Below are positions 25,240 through 40,083 of a stretch of 64,000 nt of DNA, piece by piece (position 1 is the first letter of the stretch; every line of letters starts with the position of its first letter). The notes beneath the pieces are model-generated. The model saw nothing but the letters and a program-made list of their open reading frames with translations. It searched no databases and was not told where the DNA came from. The stretch covers positions 307,013,322 through 307,077,321 of the forward strand of contig NC_135783.1 in NCBI RefSeq assembly GCF_051106095.1, given 5' to 3'. The DNA comes from Pogona vitticeps (Eukaryota; Chordata; Lepidosauria; Squamata; Agamidae). A program made the translations under genes and the position numbers.

Positions 25240-25410
25240 GGAGAGAGATATTTATTTATGCACATATTTATCCCCTCTAATTAGAGAAATTAATCCGCTT
25301 ATGGCTAAAAGGTAAAGTCTCAGGCATGCCTTTGATGTTTAATAGCGTCATTTGTGGCCAACATTCCAGCTGATTAAGGCATAATTGCTGTTAAATGCTT
25401 TACAAGGGGC
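25240..25410. promoter_or_regulatory. Candidate conserved noncoding element with homeodomain sites
   Basis: CTAATTAG (25277-25284) and TTAATCC (25290-25296), the latter the K50/OTX-type core, stand six bases apart. CTTTGATG (TCF/LEF-like) follows at 25330-25337, then GCTGATTAAGGCATAATTGC. An AT-rich islet within GC-rich surroundings, free of repeats. Confidence 0.4.
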
Positions 25411-26829
25411 TCGTCGTGGAAAGGACGGGCAGCGCTTGGAACCGGTTTCGCTGCCGCCGGTCCGCCCCCCAAAAGAAAGCCAAGGCGGACCCGCAGGCTG
25501 GGCTACATGGCTTCCTACTCGGTCCGTCCGTTCCTTTTCATAACTCATACCATTTCTATAGATCAGATAATATAGGCATATATTGTACGTAATAAAATGG
25601 GGAGGGGGCCCTGCCATCCACCCTTTTACCCCCGACGTGTCGATGAGGCGCTAACGGACAGGGAGTTTGCGATGACTTCCCGCTTTGCCGGATCGATCCC
25701 AGTCCACTTTTCAGGTGCTGCTGGATCGGACGGTGGCTCTGCTCTCTCCTCGCCGCCAGCAGCTACCGTGGATGGCAGGAGAGGCGATCCACCCGTCCAA
25801 CCGACCGGCCATTGTGCCGGCTTTCTTTTCCTGCTTAAGCGCGGAAGACGGGCAAAAGAAAAGAGCCGCTGCCGCGGCCGGTCGGTTAGCTGGCTGGCGG
25901 ATCGCCTCTCCTGCCCTCCACTTTAGTTGCTGGGGGGGAGGTTTTTGGGAGGGGGCTGCCAGGTAGGACGGGAACTATTTCCGGACCGGGGCGGGACCCT
26001 CACCCTTAGCTCCTCCAAGGGCTGAAACCTAATCCCCCCCCTGCCTGGTCCCTCTGGTCGCCTAACTTTTATATTTCTCCTTCCTTGGGGTGGTGGGAGA
26101 ACCTGACCGCTCTAATCATGCTATCTCTATTTTTTTGGGGGGGGGGGGAGAGAAGACGTCTCATTTTTTTCCAAAACACGTGTGTTCACCTGAAGATCCC
26201 TTAGGTGAAGCCGGGAGGTGGTCTTCACTCAAGCCGCCCCAGCCCGAGCCAACCTCCAGACAGCGCTTTTGGGCAGATAGATGCCTGAACTTCAAGAGGA
26301 AGGAGCCAACACCAGGCGCGGCTTGGGATTCAGACGCGAGAAAAGGGGTGGGCGGGCGCGATCTTTACACATTTTCCCCTCGGGAAGCCGTATTTGGTTA
26401 TGACCCGGCTCTGCAAGGGGAGAAAAAAGGAGACAAGTTAACCAAAATATTATTTTTAAATAACAACAAAAAAATTCTTCATGATTTGGATCTTTGTGTC
26501 TCTCCCAACAACACCCGGAATCCGAAGAGGTAATAACCATAGTCCCTTCGCTTGCCTTTGGGCGGCTGGATCTCATGTATATTTACACGGAGGTAAACCC
26601 CGGACTCGCTTCAGTGTGAGGCTAGGAGCCTTAGTTTGACTCTTAGAGATCTCCTAAAGCAAGAGGGGCTTTTCAAGATGGGTTTTTTGATCCAAACACA
26701 ATAATAAAGCATTTTGATGTGCGTATTTCCTGCCGCTGCAGAAACCAAAGAATCCCCCCTCTGAAATCTGAACCTCCCTTCATATTTCACACAGGTGGGC
26801 TTTCTTAGGTTGCCCCATCTACCTGACAT

Positions 26830-26970
26830 TCGCCCGATTCATTTCTTCGCAGAAATGGTCTGTTATTTCAAGAGCTACTTCGGATATTTAGCCGGAATTA
26901 AAATTCGGCTGAGAGCAAATAATTTGAAATGCAAGCAATTCGCAGGCTGCTTTTAAGCAGAAGCAGCTGT
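26830..26970. promoter_or_regulatory. Candidate conserved noncoding element
   Basis: Repeat-free stretch with GGAATTAAAATTCGG, GCAAATAATTTGAAATGCAA and AGCAGAAGCAGCTGTG. Resembles conserved regulatory DNA by texture only. Confidence 0.25.
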
Positions 26971-27329
26971 GTTTGAAGACGATCGGAAGGCTCGCTGGCT
27001 TCCGCGGGTCTCAATCGGCTCAAGTGGAAGAAGAAGCGGCTCCGATCAAAATATTTCTGTGGAAATAAGACTGTGAAACGGCCAGGAGTTTAATCAGGTC
27101 GGAAAGGCAAGGGTGACACGACGTATCCCTTGTTACAAGTTAGACGGGAAGAACCGGGAAGGAGAGGAGTGGGGGGTTGATGTAATTGTGCGGGATCTTT
27201 ACTTCTGCTTCAGTAAAGGAGTCCTGAATCTTTTGATTAAACTGACAGTTTTTTTTTCCCTTCCTTCTCTCCCAGAGATGGGGAAAGGCGTGTGGGAGTT
27301 GAGGGGGGGAGGGAGAGAAGAAAACTGGA

Positions 27330-27660
27330 GGGGGGGATTTTATGTAAATGAGCAACTCCGAAATGTATTACAAATCCACTGTAATAAACCTGACAGTTTT
27401 GACAGTATTGACAACATAAATATATGTTGGAACACTGCACTTTCAGACACTTAAACCGATGAAGCAATAAAAAGATTCGACTACAATATTTCAAATAATC
27501 GACATTGATGTTTTGATACATCATTTTTATACCTCCAATCGATCCCCCCCTTCTCCCTGTGACCGGTCAATTTTAAGTAAAAATCTACCGTAATTATTTA
27601 CGCTATTGCCAATGACGACCTAATAACTGTTTTCAATTAATTACAGCATAGCTAAGCGCA
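27330..27660. promoter_or_regulatory. Candidate MEIS2 enhancer with clustered MEIS half-sites
   Basis: POU-like ATGTAAAT (27342-27349) and TGACAG at 27391-27396 and 27400-27405, followed by TTGACAA (27409-27415). Further on come GATTCGACTAC, two inverted TGATGTTTTGATACATCA-type motifs and AATTAATTA (27635-27643). The AT-rich islet lies in a GC-rich, repeat-poor flank about 8 kb upstream of the promoter. Binding and conservation are inferred. Confidence 0.4.
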
Positions 27661-28099
27661 GGGAGAACCGGCCAGACCGTGTGTCAGCGAAAGGCCCTTC
27701 TAACGGGGAATAATCAACCTGGCTCCTATACAGCATCTTTTTTGCAGTTGGGGACGTGGGGGGGGGGGGGGAAGAAGAGGGTTTGAAATCAAAGAAAAAG
27801 GTGTACCAAGCAGCCCTGTTGACTAAAGAATGGAAAATTAAAAACAGAATGGTGTGAGATCGGCCGGCACAGAATGCTTTCTTCTCCAGAAGACACCTTA
27901 TTTTGACAGCTCCAGCTTAGGCCTTCAAGAGCCACACGACGGTTCGCAAGAGATTCCCCCCACCCCGCCGCTGCCGCTTTTTTAAGAGAGGAGGTGGGTA
28001 GCTTATTTGAGGGGGGGGGGAACTTCCAAAAACGGGACCTTCCCTTCAAAGGATGTCTGAGGATTTGCAAAAGAGTTCATGTACAGGGGCTGGATTAAA

Positions 28100-30100
28100 G
28101 GCGGGGAGGGGGGAAGAGCATTCCTCGAGGAAGGGAAATTTAAAATTCTGTACAGGGTAGTTGAAAACTCACCCGAAGCTGATTCGGACCCACTCCGGTC
28201 TGAAGGACCTCAGCAGGACCTGAAATCCTAGAATTTTGGTTAAATAAAACTGTTAGACAAGTTACTGGGAAGAACTAGAGCGCCATTGGGGTCTGATGAA
28301 GTTTACAACTTGCCTAAAACCAAACCAAATTTTCTGTCCTGTTAAAAAAAAAACAACTCAGTTTTTCTAGCAGCAATTAAAAGGGGGTTAAACTATATTG
28401 CCTGCCCTAATAATGCCAGGGATCTGCTGCGTTCTTGAGTGGGTTATTTTCTCTTTTTCCCTGAGCATAAACAACCAGGTTAAGATCCTTATTCCGAAAC
28501 AAGAGGCTGGCCGCCTCTGCCCTTTTTTCTTTCTCAGAATCGACAAGACAAAGGGCCGATGATCTATTTGTCATTCAGTCGGCTTTTAGGGGGAGATTGC
28601 GTTTAAATCGGCGGGATTGACTGTGCAAAGGGCGGTCTAGGTTAGAAACCACGCCACAAACCTCATGGGAATCGGTGCCATTGAAACAGATGGAGCTCGC
28701 TTCCAGAAATAGACCGATTTAAAATCGTGGGGGTTTGGGGTTTAATCCAACGAATTTCTTTGCGAGGCCAAAAAATTCCTACAAGGATTATTAGAAAGTA
28801 AGCCATTGTGGCGAAGGAGGGAGGCGGAGAGGAAACCAGGTGAGGTTTATTCTTGATCTCCTGACTTTCTGCGGTCAGTGAACTCTTGATTTGGCACAGT
28901 ATCTCCGTCTAAAACGACTTTCAGGTCCGCGCCCGGATCCCATTTCAATGTACAAAGAAGCGGGAGGAAAAAGCACTCTGAAAAAGGCTTGGTGGAAAGG
29001 CCACATTCGGAAAGTGCTGGAGTCCCGCCAGATAGCGCTAGAGGGCTGTTTATGGAATCGCTGCTGCAGTTCAGAGGGATTTCCACAGAATAAACAGAAG
29101 AGATAAAGAAATAAAGAAGGGGGGGGGTGTCCATTCTACAAGTGCCATTTTAATTCCTAGAGGTGTTTAGGGAGTACAATAGAGGCTTCAAGTGAATACT
29201 TAAAAACCTTACGTTCGTTATAATTTGGGGAGGGAGAGGAGAGGACAGTGATTCCTACAAAACAAGGGTGCGAGAAGGTAACAGGTAACTGAAAAACATT
29301 CTACTAATCCAAGTTTCAGAGATTGCGATCTTATAGCAAGAGAGGTCAATAAAAGTTCAACCTGATGGGCTCGCATTGGCTTCCGTGGGCTTTTTAAAAA
29401 CTTTGTGGCAGGTTGCTAGAAAAAGAAAACAAAAGTGAGTTTTAAAGCGAAGGGGAAGGTAGGATGGGATAATCTTCCTGTGACATTCGAAGTGGGGGGA
29501 GATTTTAAAAAGGAATAAAGGAATACAGTAATTTTAAAAACACAGTGGCATGTTTTAGCCACTGTCTTAAGAAGATACATGTTTGGTCTTGGCAAGTGTA
29601 TGCATGCACGTGGAAAGGAGAGATAAGCAAGAAAAAGAAAATATAAAATATACTGCCTCCCATCTAATTCACAGAAACCTAAATAAAAATATCAAGTCTG
29701 TCTCATAAAATTTGCAATTAAAATACAGATGTATAGGGTCCCCCCCCCCCCAGCCAGACAGTGTGAATTTGAGTGAAATCTGGGTGACTTTGGTCAGTGA
29801 CACTCATAGTCAACAACTTTGGTTTAATAGTTTGTGGATGTGAGTAAAGAAGCATTTTTAGATTTTGGAAGGTAAACAGTACATTGTTCCCATTATCAAA
29901 TAAGCTTCATAATTAGTAGAGAATACTTATAGCAGAAGAACATTATCAAGAGGAGATGCCTCAGTTATTATTCTGACCAGTATTCCATAATTTATCCCTG
30001 GAACTGAATTCAAATTAAAATATGCAAAATGGCCCTTATTTTCCCTATATTAAAAATGGGAGCATTTTCTTGATACAATTGGCATCAAAAAAAGGTTCCC
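28100..30100. other. No gene seen
   Basis: Mixed-composition upstream flank with short G runs, AT-rich patches and no recognised repeats. Open frames are short and lack known domains. Confidence 0.5.
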
Positions 30101-30260
30101 TTAATTTCAGCAAACAAGCAAGCACCAAATAAAGTATCAAACAAGATTACGGCTCAAGTTATTTGCCGCTCAAGTGAGGTGGCGATCATTCTAACAGATG
30201 TAAAAAGGTTAAGAGGATTTAAACCATGAGAATTTAATAAAACCAGATTAACTACACTGA
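30100..30260. promoter_or_regulatory. Candidate conserved noncoding element
   Basis: Repeat-free, with GATTACGGCTCAAGTTATTT, GGCGATCATTCTAACAGATG and CCAGATTAAC. Called on texture alone. Confidence 0.2.
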
Positions 30261-31506
30261 CTTTCCAAACTGTTAAAGACCCCCCCAAAAAAAAAAAATT
30301 AACGGCACCAGACAGTACCTATTAGAATATATAAATAGCAAGGGGTAGGAGATTTCTGAACGCTGATGAATGCCACTAGGATCTCAGTTCCTCCCTCCAA
30401 AAACAAGAGTGGGGGAGAGGTTTTTATTCTCAGGGCAATTCACAGAGAGCAAAAGAGAAATAGACATATATTTTCAGAATCTAAAAAGTTACCTGTTGTG
30501 CCATTCCAGTCTGTCAAAAGAGAAGGATGAGGATTCTGTCCTCCTCACCGCCACCCACCCCCCCAAAAAAAGACAGCCAGTGGTTCACATTTCACCCTTG
30601 GCTTGTCAAAAATAGACTCTCGAAGTTTTAAAGGATTTCCTACCCTGGTTCCAAGAAGCAAGGCGGCGATTGGGAAGGTTGAAGTGAATAGAGCATGAGC
30701 ATCCATTTTTATCCCGGAGCGCTTGTAAAATGCGATTTGGTGGAGATCTTTCGCCTACTGATTGTCTCTGCATTGTTTTTCTTGAAACAGATCTTTTGCC
30801 CTTAATGAATCCCCACACAGCTGGACGGCTTCTTGGCGGACACTGAGAACCCTAACCCCCAACTGACCCCAATTTGACACCACAAGATGAAATTTTACCG
30901 CCTGTTAAAACCATTTCCAGCCTGGGCCAAAAGAAAAAAAAAGAAAAGAAAAAGAGTGAAGAGAGAGGGAAGCTGACCGCTGATGGAGGAGCATTTCCAC
31001 ACCCGGTATCTAAATTCTTATTTTAAAAAAAAGACTTGTGGGTCAGCTGCAGCAAAAGGAAAGCCACGACCGCGTCTTCTCTGTCCCCACTTTGGAAGAG
31101 GGCAAGTCCTTTGATGCGTCCAGTCATGTTTAGGAGTCCTGTCAATAAGCCCTCGGGGTCCCCGGTTCTAAACATAACTTAGGTGGGAATCCGTCCCACT
31201 GAAATGAGAGAGCCTTTATTTACTTCCGATTGAACCTCCCTAGACTCTGTATTCGTTTCTCACAGAACACCTCCGAAGAAAGCCACTGGTTTCCTCCCCC
31301 CTTTTTTTTTTCCACCTGCACTCGGAATTCCGAAGGCACCTTGTTGTTTTTTTAAAAAAAGATGACCAAAGATTTACGTCCATTGTCTCAATTTAGACTA
31401 GCCTTCATCTGAACTATTACAGTACTCTGAAAAAGTGTGAATAACCAAACTGAGGAAAAACCTCGCTTAGCTTACTGCAGTCCTCAAAAGACACGAAAAT
31501 GACCAT

Positions 31507-31508
31507 GA

Positions 31509-31568
<60 letters not shown>

Positions 31569-31569
31569 A

Positions 31570-31625
<56 letters not shown>
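31507..31625 (+). repeat. (GAAA)n microsatellite
   Basis: About 30 copies of GAAA with one GAAGAAG interruption near 31568. Purine-only on this strand, inverse to the TTTC array at 32008. Confidence 0.98.
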
Positions 31626-31627
<2 letters not shown>

Positions 31628-32007
31628 TCTTTCAGGTAACTCCAATTCTCCCAGGAAACTTTAAGCCCCTGCAGACGTTTCAATAGAAGAGGACAGTAAA
31701 ACCGCTTAATTTGAACAGGAAGACACAAGAAAAATAAAAGCAAAAGTATTCGAGACTGCAGATATAATCTCACTGGTTAATCTTCAAGAATTTTTTTAAG
31801 TTAAAAGGAAAAAGGTGGGTGTGTTTTTTATACCATACGCCGAGGTGTGTTGGAACGCAATTAAATGCAAAAGTGTTGTGTAGATTAACGTTACAGAAGT
31901 TTAGTTAGGTGGGACTCAAGTGATTTGATCGAACAACAAATCCACAAGCTTTTCTCCCAATACAACCGAGTCTTATCAAGTTCATTAAAGTCTCTCGTGG
32001 CCCTGGA

Positions 32008-32190
<183 letters not shown>

Positions 32191-33129
32191 AACCTCTGAA
32201 CTCTTCGCCGCCACCCTACGTCCCGCACTTCATTCTAGCAGAACTGAGACATAGATATATCCGCTGCTGGGTAGCCTCTTGCTGTTCCTACTAGGTTTAA
32301 AGTAGTTTAAAAGGTGTCCTAGAAGGCGGCATTGTGCTGGTTGTATTGCAATACAAAGCGATTCCCAAGGAATTTAGGAAAGTGACATTTTCAGAAGAAG
32401 GGGGGGAGGGAGCCTCAGTAAACACCATTCATCGAAGAGTAGATCTCTTTTAAAGCAATCTGTTGGAGGAGTCCAGCTGCAAAAGTAGGAAAGGATTTGC
32501 ATAACCTACTGCTCTGTAGGTCTCCGGGCACCCAAAGGATTAACCAAGTATTCATTACCATGAATATCTTGAACTGCATTACCGATTTATACGACAGAGT
32601 AGAAAATACTACAGAGCAACAAAACACCCCATGTCCTTTTTTTAACACTCCCCACGTCGTCGTCGTCCCCCCCAAAAATACCCCCCCCCGACTTAAGCAC
32701 TGCTTGAAAGAGATCTACATACCGAGGACGGGTTTACTCACCTTTCTATACGGTCCGGGGCAACTCAGCCAGAGAGGATAGTGGTTGCTCTTAAGAATGG
32801 CTTTAATCTTGGAAGAGGTCCTCTAGAGGGGAAAGGAAGGGGAGGGGGGAAAAAGAGGGAGGAAGACAAGCAAAAAGCAGCCCACTGGGTCTGGCTCTCG
32901 AGCTCCAGAAGGTGGTTCAAGAGTGCGCGCAAGTGTGGCTTGAAGTCTGGGCGATACTTTTCCGCCTCTGCGCCCGGCTGTCGGGGGAACGGCGCGCCCT
33001 CAGCCCCGTTCCCCACGCCGAGCGCTCTCGGAAAGCGACGCCGTGCCCGATGGCGTTCGCCAGCCAGCCAGCCAGCCTCTCTCTCTCTTTCTCTCTCTCT
33101 CTCCCCTCGCTATCTTTCTTTATATGTGA

Positions 33130-33255
33130 GGGCTGATTTCCCGCAGACATCATTGTTATGATGGCTCATTTAATCAAACTGTTTAATTGCTCCGGTAATC
33201 ACTATCATCATCACAGGTACTCAATCATTCATCATTTTGGAGGGCTTTATTGACC
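33130..33255. promoter_or_regulatory. Candidate conserved noncoding element near MEIS2 promoter
   Basis: TCATTTAATCAAACTGTTTA, ATTGCTCCGGTAATCAC, CTCAATCATTCATCATTTTG and GGGCTTTATTGACC form a repeat-free homeodomain-type cluster about 2 kb before the presumed transcription start. Confidence 0.4.
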
Positions 33256-33454
33256 TCTGGAGCACATTCCCTTTGCCCATTAGAAACTGGCCAAATTTCT
33301 GAGCCACCTCCCTCCTTCGGCGATTTTGGCGCCTATTCCCCCCCCCCCAAACTTTGCTTTCAATGGGACCCTGCCGCTGCGCGAACGGCATACTCTCTCT
33401 GCAGCTCTCCCCTCTCTCCAGAGCCCGGCTTAAACGGTGTGGCTGTTGTTTGTT

Positions 33455-33535
33455 TTTAAAAGCCAAGTTATGTACGAGGCCGCATTCACAAGCAGAGACA
33501 TAATCATTGATAAATCCCACTATTAACAGGATAGC
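33455..33535. promoter_or_regulatory. Candidate conserved noncoding element
   Basis: CAAGTTATGTACGAGGCCGC, GACATAATCATTGATAAATC and CACTATTAACAGGATAG: repeat-free, with PBX/HOX-like TGATAAAT. Confidence 0.35.
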
Positions 33536-33639
33536 CCGGCTAGATTTTATGTGTGTGTGTAGAGAGAGAGAAAAAACAAAACAAAACAAAACAAAACGAG
33601 AGAAAGAGAGAGGGAGAAAGGGAGGGGGAGCACGAAACT

Positions 33640-33775
33640 GCAGCAATCAATAGTTTGACCATCGCTCCTCCCCTAAACTTCAAGCTTTCCCCATGATTGA
33701 TGATCGCGGGTAGCTTTGGTAATTGACTGCTCTGAGGTAAGGCATGTTTTAGTTCCAGCAAAGTGATTGGAGGAG
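33640..33775. promoter_or_regulatory. Candidate element with exact PBX-HOX composite site
   Basis: TGATTGATGA at 33694-33703 matches the PBX-HOX heterodimer site. GCAATCAATAGTTTG and AAGTGATTGGAGG flank it. The stretch is unique-looking and 1.6 kb before the presumed transcription start. Confidence 0.4.
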
Positions 33776-34279
33776 GCTGTATACACACAAAATTAACGTG
33801 GTCGCCAGAGTTCCCAAGTGCGTGCGTGCGTGTATGTGTGTGTGTGTGTGAGAGAGAGAGAGTAGGGGAGAGAGAGAAGGGGAAAGAAAGTGTGTTGCGA
33901 GCGGTTTCGAAAGTTCATTTGATCCTTGAGAACGGAACAAGGGGGCACCATCTCACTTCATTTGCTGAATAACTTGGCGGCAATCAACCTAGCCGTTGCA
34001 GGGACTATACTGAAAACACAGGTGAAGGCGTACACGGAGAGAGGGAAAGAACAAGACTGCAACTTTGGGCGGGATGAGTCCCACTTTTAAAAAAAACTGC
34101 ATTCAAAATCTGCCTCGCAGTTTCACGAGAGGAGGGGGGAAAGAGAGTGTGATTTTTGCCTTTCAGTCTCTACGCAGCGTCAAAAGCACAACCTGGAAAG
34201 ATTTCCTTTTAGACTCCGCCACCCCACCCCACCCTCGCCCTCCTACCCCTGCCCCCCCTACCCCGCGCGCGCCAGGCCC

Positions 34280-34520
34280 CTCGCCTTATTGACCTCCTGC
34301 AACGTGGATGGATGGAACCGAACATTTAACGAAAAGCGCTGCCCAATGGGATCGGCCTCCTCCTGAAAAATTGATCTGAATAATCACAACAACCAAGGTA
34401 GCGAATTTATACAAAAAGGCACACACAGACAGAGCTTCTGAAAGGCCAGATTTCCGCAGAGGATGGCGGACTTTGTTAAGGCCGGCTAGTTCCCGCTGGC
34501 AGATCAACTTTGCATGCTCA
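34280..34520. promoter_or_regulatory. Candidate conserved proximal element
   Basis: Repeat-free DNA with CCTTATTGACCTCC, AAATTGATCTGAATAATCAC, AGGTAGCGAATTTATAC and GCCAATGGGAT-like motifs (CCCAATGGG, a CCAAT-type box) about 0.9 kb before the presumed start. Confidence 0.3.
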
Positions 34521-35548
34521 ACCCCCCCTCACCCCCCCCCCCACGTTGCCTCCGTTTAAACATTTGCAACTGCCCGAGTTCCTTCGGCTCACGTCGTGGC
34601 CCCTGAATCGCTGCACTGCTAGAAGTAGCTTCGAAAGCGGGGTGGCGGGGGGGGGGGACAGCAAGACGAAGCGCGGGCTACAGAACCCGCTTAAGCAGAA
34701 AAGGATGTTGAAGGGTAACATAATCTAATAATAATAATAAAAAAAGCAAACCCGATCTAGGCTTCAATGGTACTTTTTTATCCCCCCTTCTGGCTTTTTG
34801 CAGTTCCCCCACACGCAGGCAGCCTACCTCTTTTTCTCCCTCTCCCTTTCTTTCTTCCTCCGCCTGTTCCTCCCTCTTTATCCCACACTCTCCCTTTCCT
34901 ATCTGAAAACGTTGATTTGCTATGGGTATGCATTTGCTGTGTGGCTCGCTCGCTCCCCTCCCTCCCCCCCCCACTCCGCCCGCCGCCCCGGTGGCGTGGA
35001 AGCAGCCCTGATTGCATACTCTGCATATCACAGGCTTTAAGCGCTCGCTCGCTCGCTCTCTTGCTCTGTGTGTGCTCGCGCTTTGCTCGCTCGCTCGCTC
35101 GCTTCTCCTCTCCCTCTCCCCTCTCCCTTCTATGTGTCTCTGCTGTAGGACTGGCTATGGCCACCACTACTTCCGGGTTCCGTCATTTCATTCTCCCGCC
35201 GATCAGCGCAGCAAAACTGAGCCTCTTCTATAAGCCAGCCAGCAGCCAACCTGCCAACACTTACTGACACTCACTCATCTCAGAGGGAGAGGTGAAGAGG
35301 GAGACAAAATACCTACCGGGGAAAAAAAAAAAGGAACGGAGGAAGTCCACGTTTTGCAAACTATTCCATTTTTCTTCGCATCCTACTCCACCCTCCCCCT
35401 CCCGGTAGTTAAAAGAAAAGAACCTATAGCTTTCCTACAAGGCAAGCCCCAAACGCGGAGTTACTGAGAGAAGAAACCGAGGTTAAAAAGAGTCCTCTTT
35501 TCTTCTTCATCATCATCAGCCATCATTCATTCACTACCTTGACATTCC

Positions 35549-35587
35549 ATGGCTTTGATTGACAGCTGGAGTGGCAAAAAGCCATGA
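35549..35587 (+). CDS. Upstream ORF 1 in the MEIS2 leader (12 codons)
   Basis: The first ATG after the presumed transcription start, in context TTCCATGG (G at +4). It reads MALIDSWSGKKP and stops at TGA. The stop overlaps the next ATG in the form ATGA. Being first and short, it could limit or gate initiation at the MEIS2 start 450 bases downstream. An exact TGATTGACAG lies inside it, so selection on DNA binding may also shape this stretch. Whether the peptide is made cannot be judged here. Confidence 0.45.
   Translation: MALIDSWSGKKP
35556..35565 (+). promoter_or_regulatory. PBX-MEIS composite site TGATTGACAG
   Basis: Exact match to the decameric PBX-MEIS heterodimer site (PBX half TGAT, MEIS half TGACAG). 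It lies about 300 bases after the presumed transcription start and is immediately followed by an E-box, CAGCTG (35563-35568). Its place in the leader of a MEIS gene suggests self- or cross-regulation by MEIS proteins; that is inference. Confidence 0.5.
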
Positions 35588-35634
35588 GACACGACAGTTT
35601 GGTTACATGTGGGTTGCTGACGGGCCGATCGTAA
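35584..35634 (+). CDS. Upstream ORF 2 in the MEIS2 leader (16 codons)
   Basis: Starts at the ATG that overlaps the stop of upstream ORF 1 and reads MRHDSLVTCGLLTGRS before TAA. The ATGA overlap is the arrangement used for termination-reinitiation in known cases. Context is weak (A at +4). Confidence 0.35.
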   Translation: MRHDSLVTCGLLTGRS

Positions 35635-35654
35635 CCTTCAGTTTGGGGGCTTGA
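35607..35654 (+). CDS. Upstream ORF 3 in the MEIS2 leader (15 codons)
   Basis: Starts inside upstream ORF 2 in another frame, context TTACATGT, and reads MWVADGPIVTFSLGA before TGA. A fourth short ORF of 10 codons (MIIYTHWRSL) follows at 35840-35872. None is in frame to extend MEIS2. Confidence 0.3.
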   Translation: MWVADGPIVTFSLGA

Positions 35655-35998
35655 CGATTTTTTAAATTTTTTTTTTAAATTATTGTTATTATTATTTTTT
35701 TAACGTAAAAGAAGAAAAAAAAGGAAAGAGACACGGAAAGGGGAAATAGAGAAGACCGCGCGGAAAAAAAGAAGAAATATCACAAACTCGACGTGGGTTT
35801 TTTTTTTGCCTACTTTTTATTGTTTTTGCTGTTTTCTTTATGATTATTTACACGCATTGGAGAAGTCTATAAGTGGGTCGGAAAGACAAGGGGAAACAGG
35901 GATTCTTATTCTTCTTCAATCACTTTTTCGTTGTTGTTGCTGGACTGGGATATTAAATATAGGAGGACACATCCAGGAGTTTATTGGAGCGCAGACTG

Positions 35999-36010
35999 AT
36001 GGCGCAAAGG
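35999..36010 (+). CDS. MEIS2: MEIS2 coding exon 1 (MAQR)
   Basis: The start codon lies in ACTGATGG and is followed by GCG CAA AGG, giving Met-Ala-Gln-Arg, the known MEIS2 N-terminus, then the donor gtaggt. The exon ends in phase 0 and joins the TAC (Tyr5) of exon 2. The context has G at +4 but a pyrimidine at -3, so it is only moderate. Four short upstream ORFs precede it, so leaky scanning or reinitiation is probably needed to reach it. An alternative in-frame start exists at Met14 in exon 2 (37185), which would yield a protein beginning MDGVG. Confidence 0.93.
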
Positions 36011-40032
<4,022 letters not shown>

Positions 40033-40083
40033 GTTCGGGCGGAGAAGCCACTTTTTTCGTCAAACCCCGAGTTGGACAATTTG
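40033..40083 (+). CDS. MEIS2: MEIS2 coding exon 4
   Basis: A 51-base exon encoding VRAEKPLFSSNPELDNL (residues 130-146), the linker that leads into HR2. It is in phase 0 at both ends, so skipping it would remove 17 residues without a frameshift. The acceptor is catgtag after a pyrimidine-rich tract and the donor is gtaagg. Confidence 0.96.

Larger units (their letters stand above)
35229..35998 (+). promoter_or_regulatory. MEIS2: Probable MEIS2 core promoter and 5' UTR
   Basis: TATAAG at 35229-35234 is followed about 30 bases later by a pyrimidine/A-type start region near 35260, so transcription may begin there. This is an inference; GC-rich repeats just upstream (CTCG tracts at 35043-35103) suggest a broad promoter instead or as well. 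From 35260 to the start codon at 35999 I see no convincing splice pair, so the leader looks like one exon. It contains short ORFs at 35549-35587, 35584-35634, 35607-35654 and 35840-35872, and runs of A and T around 35660-35800. Confidence 0.5.
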
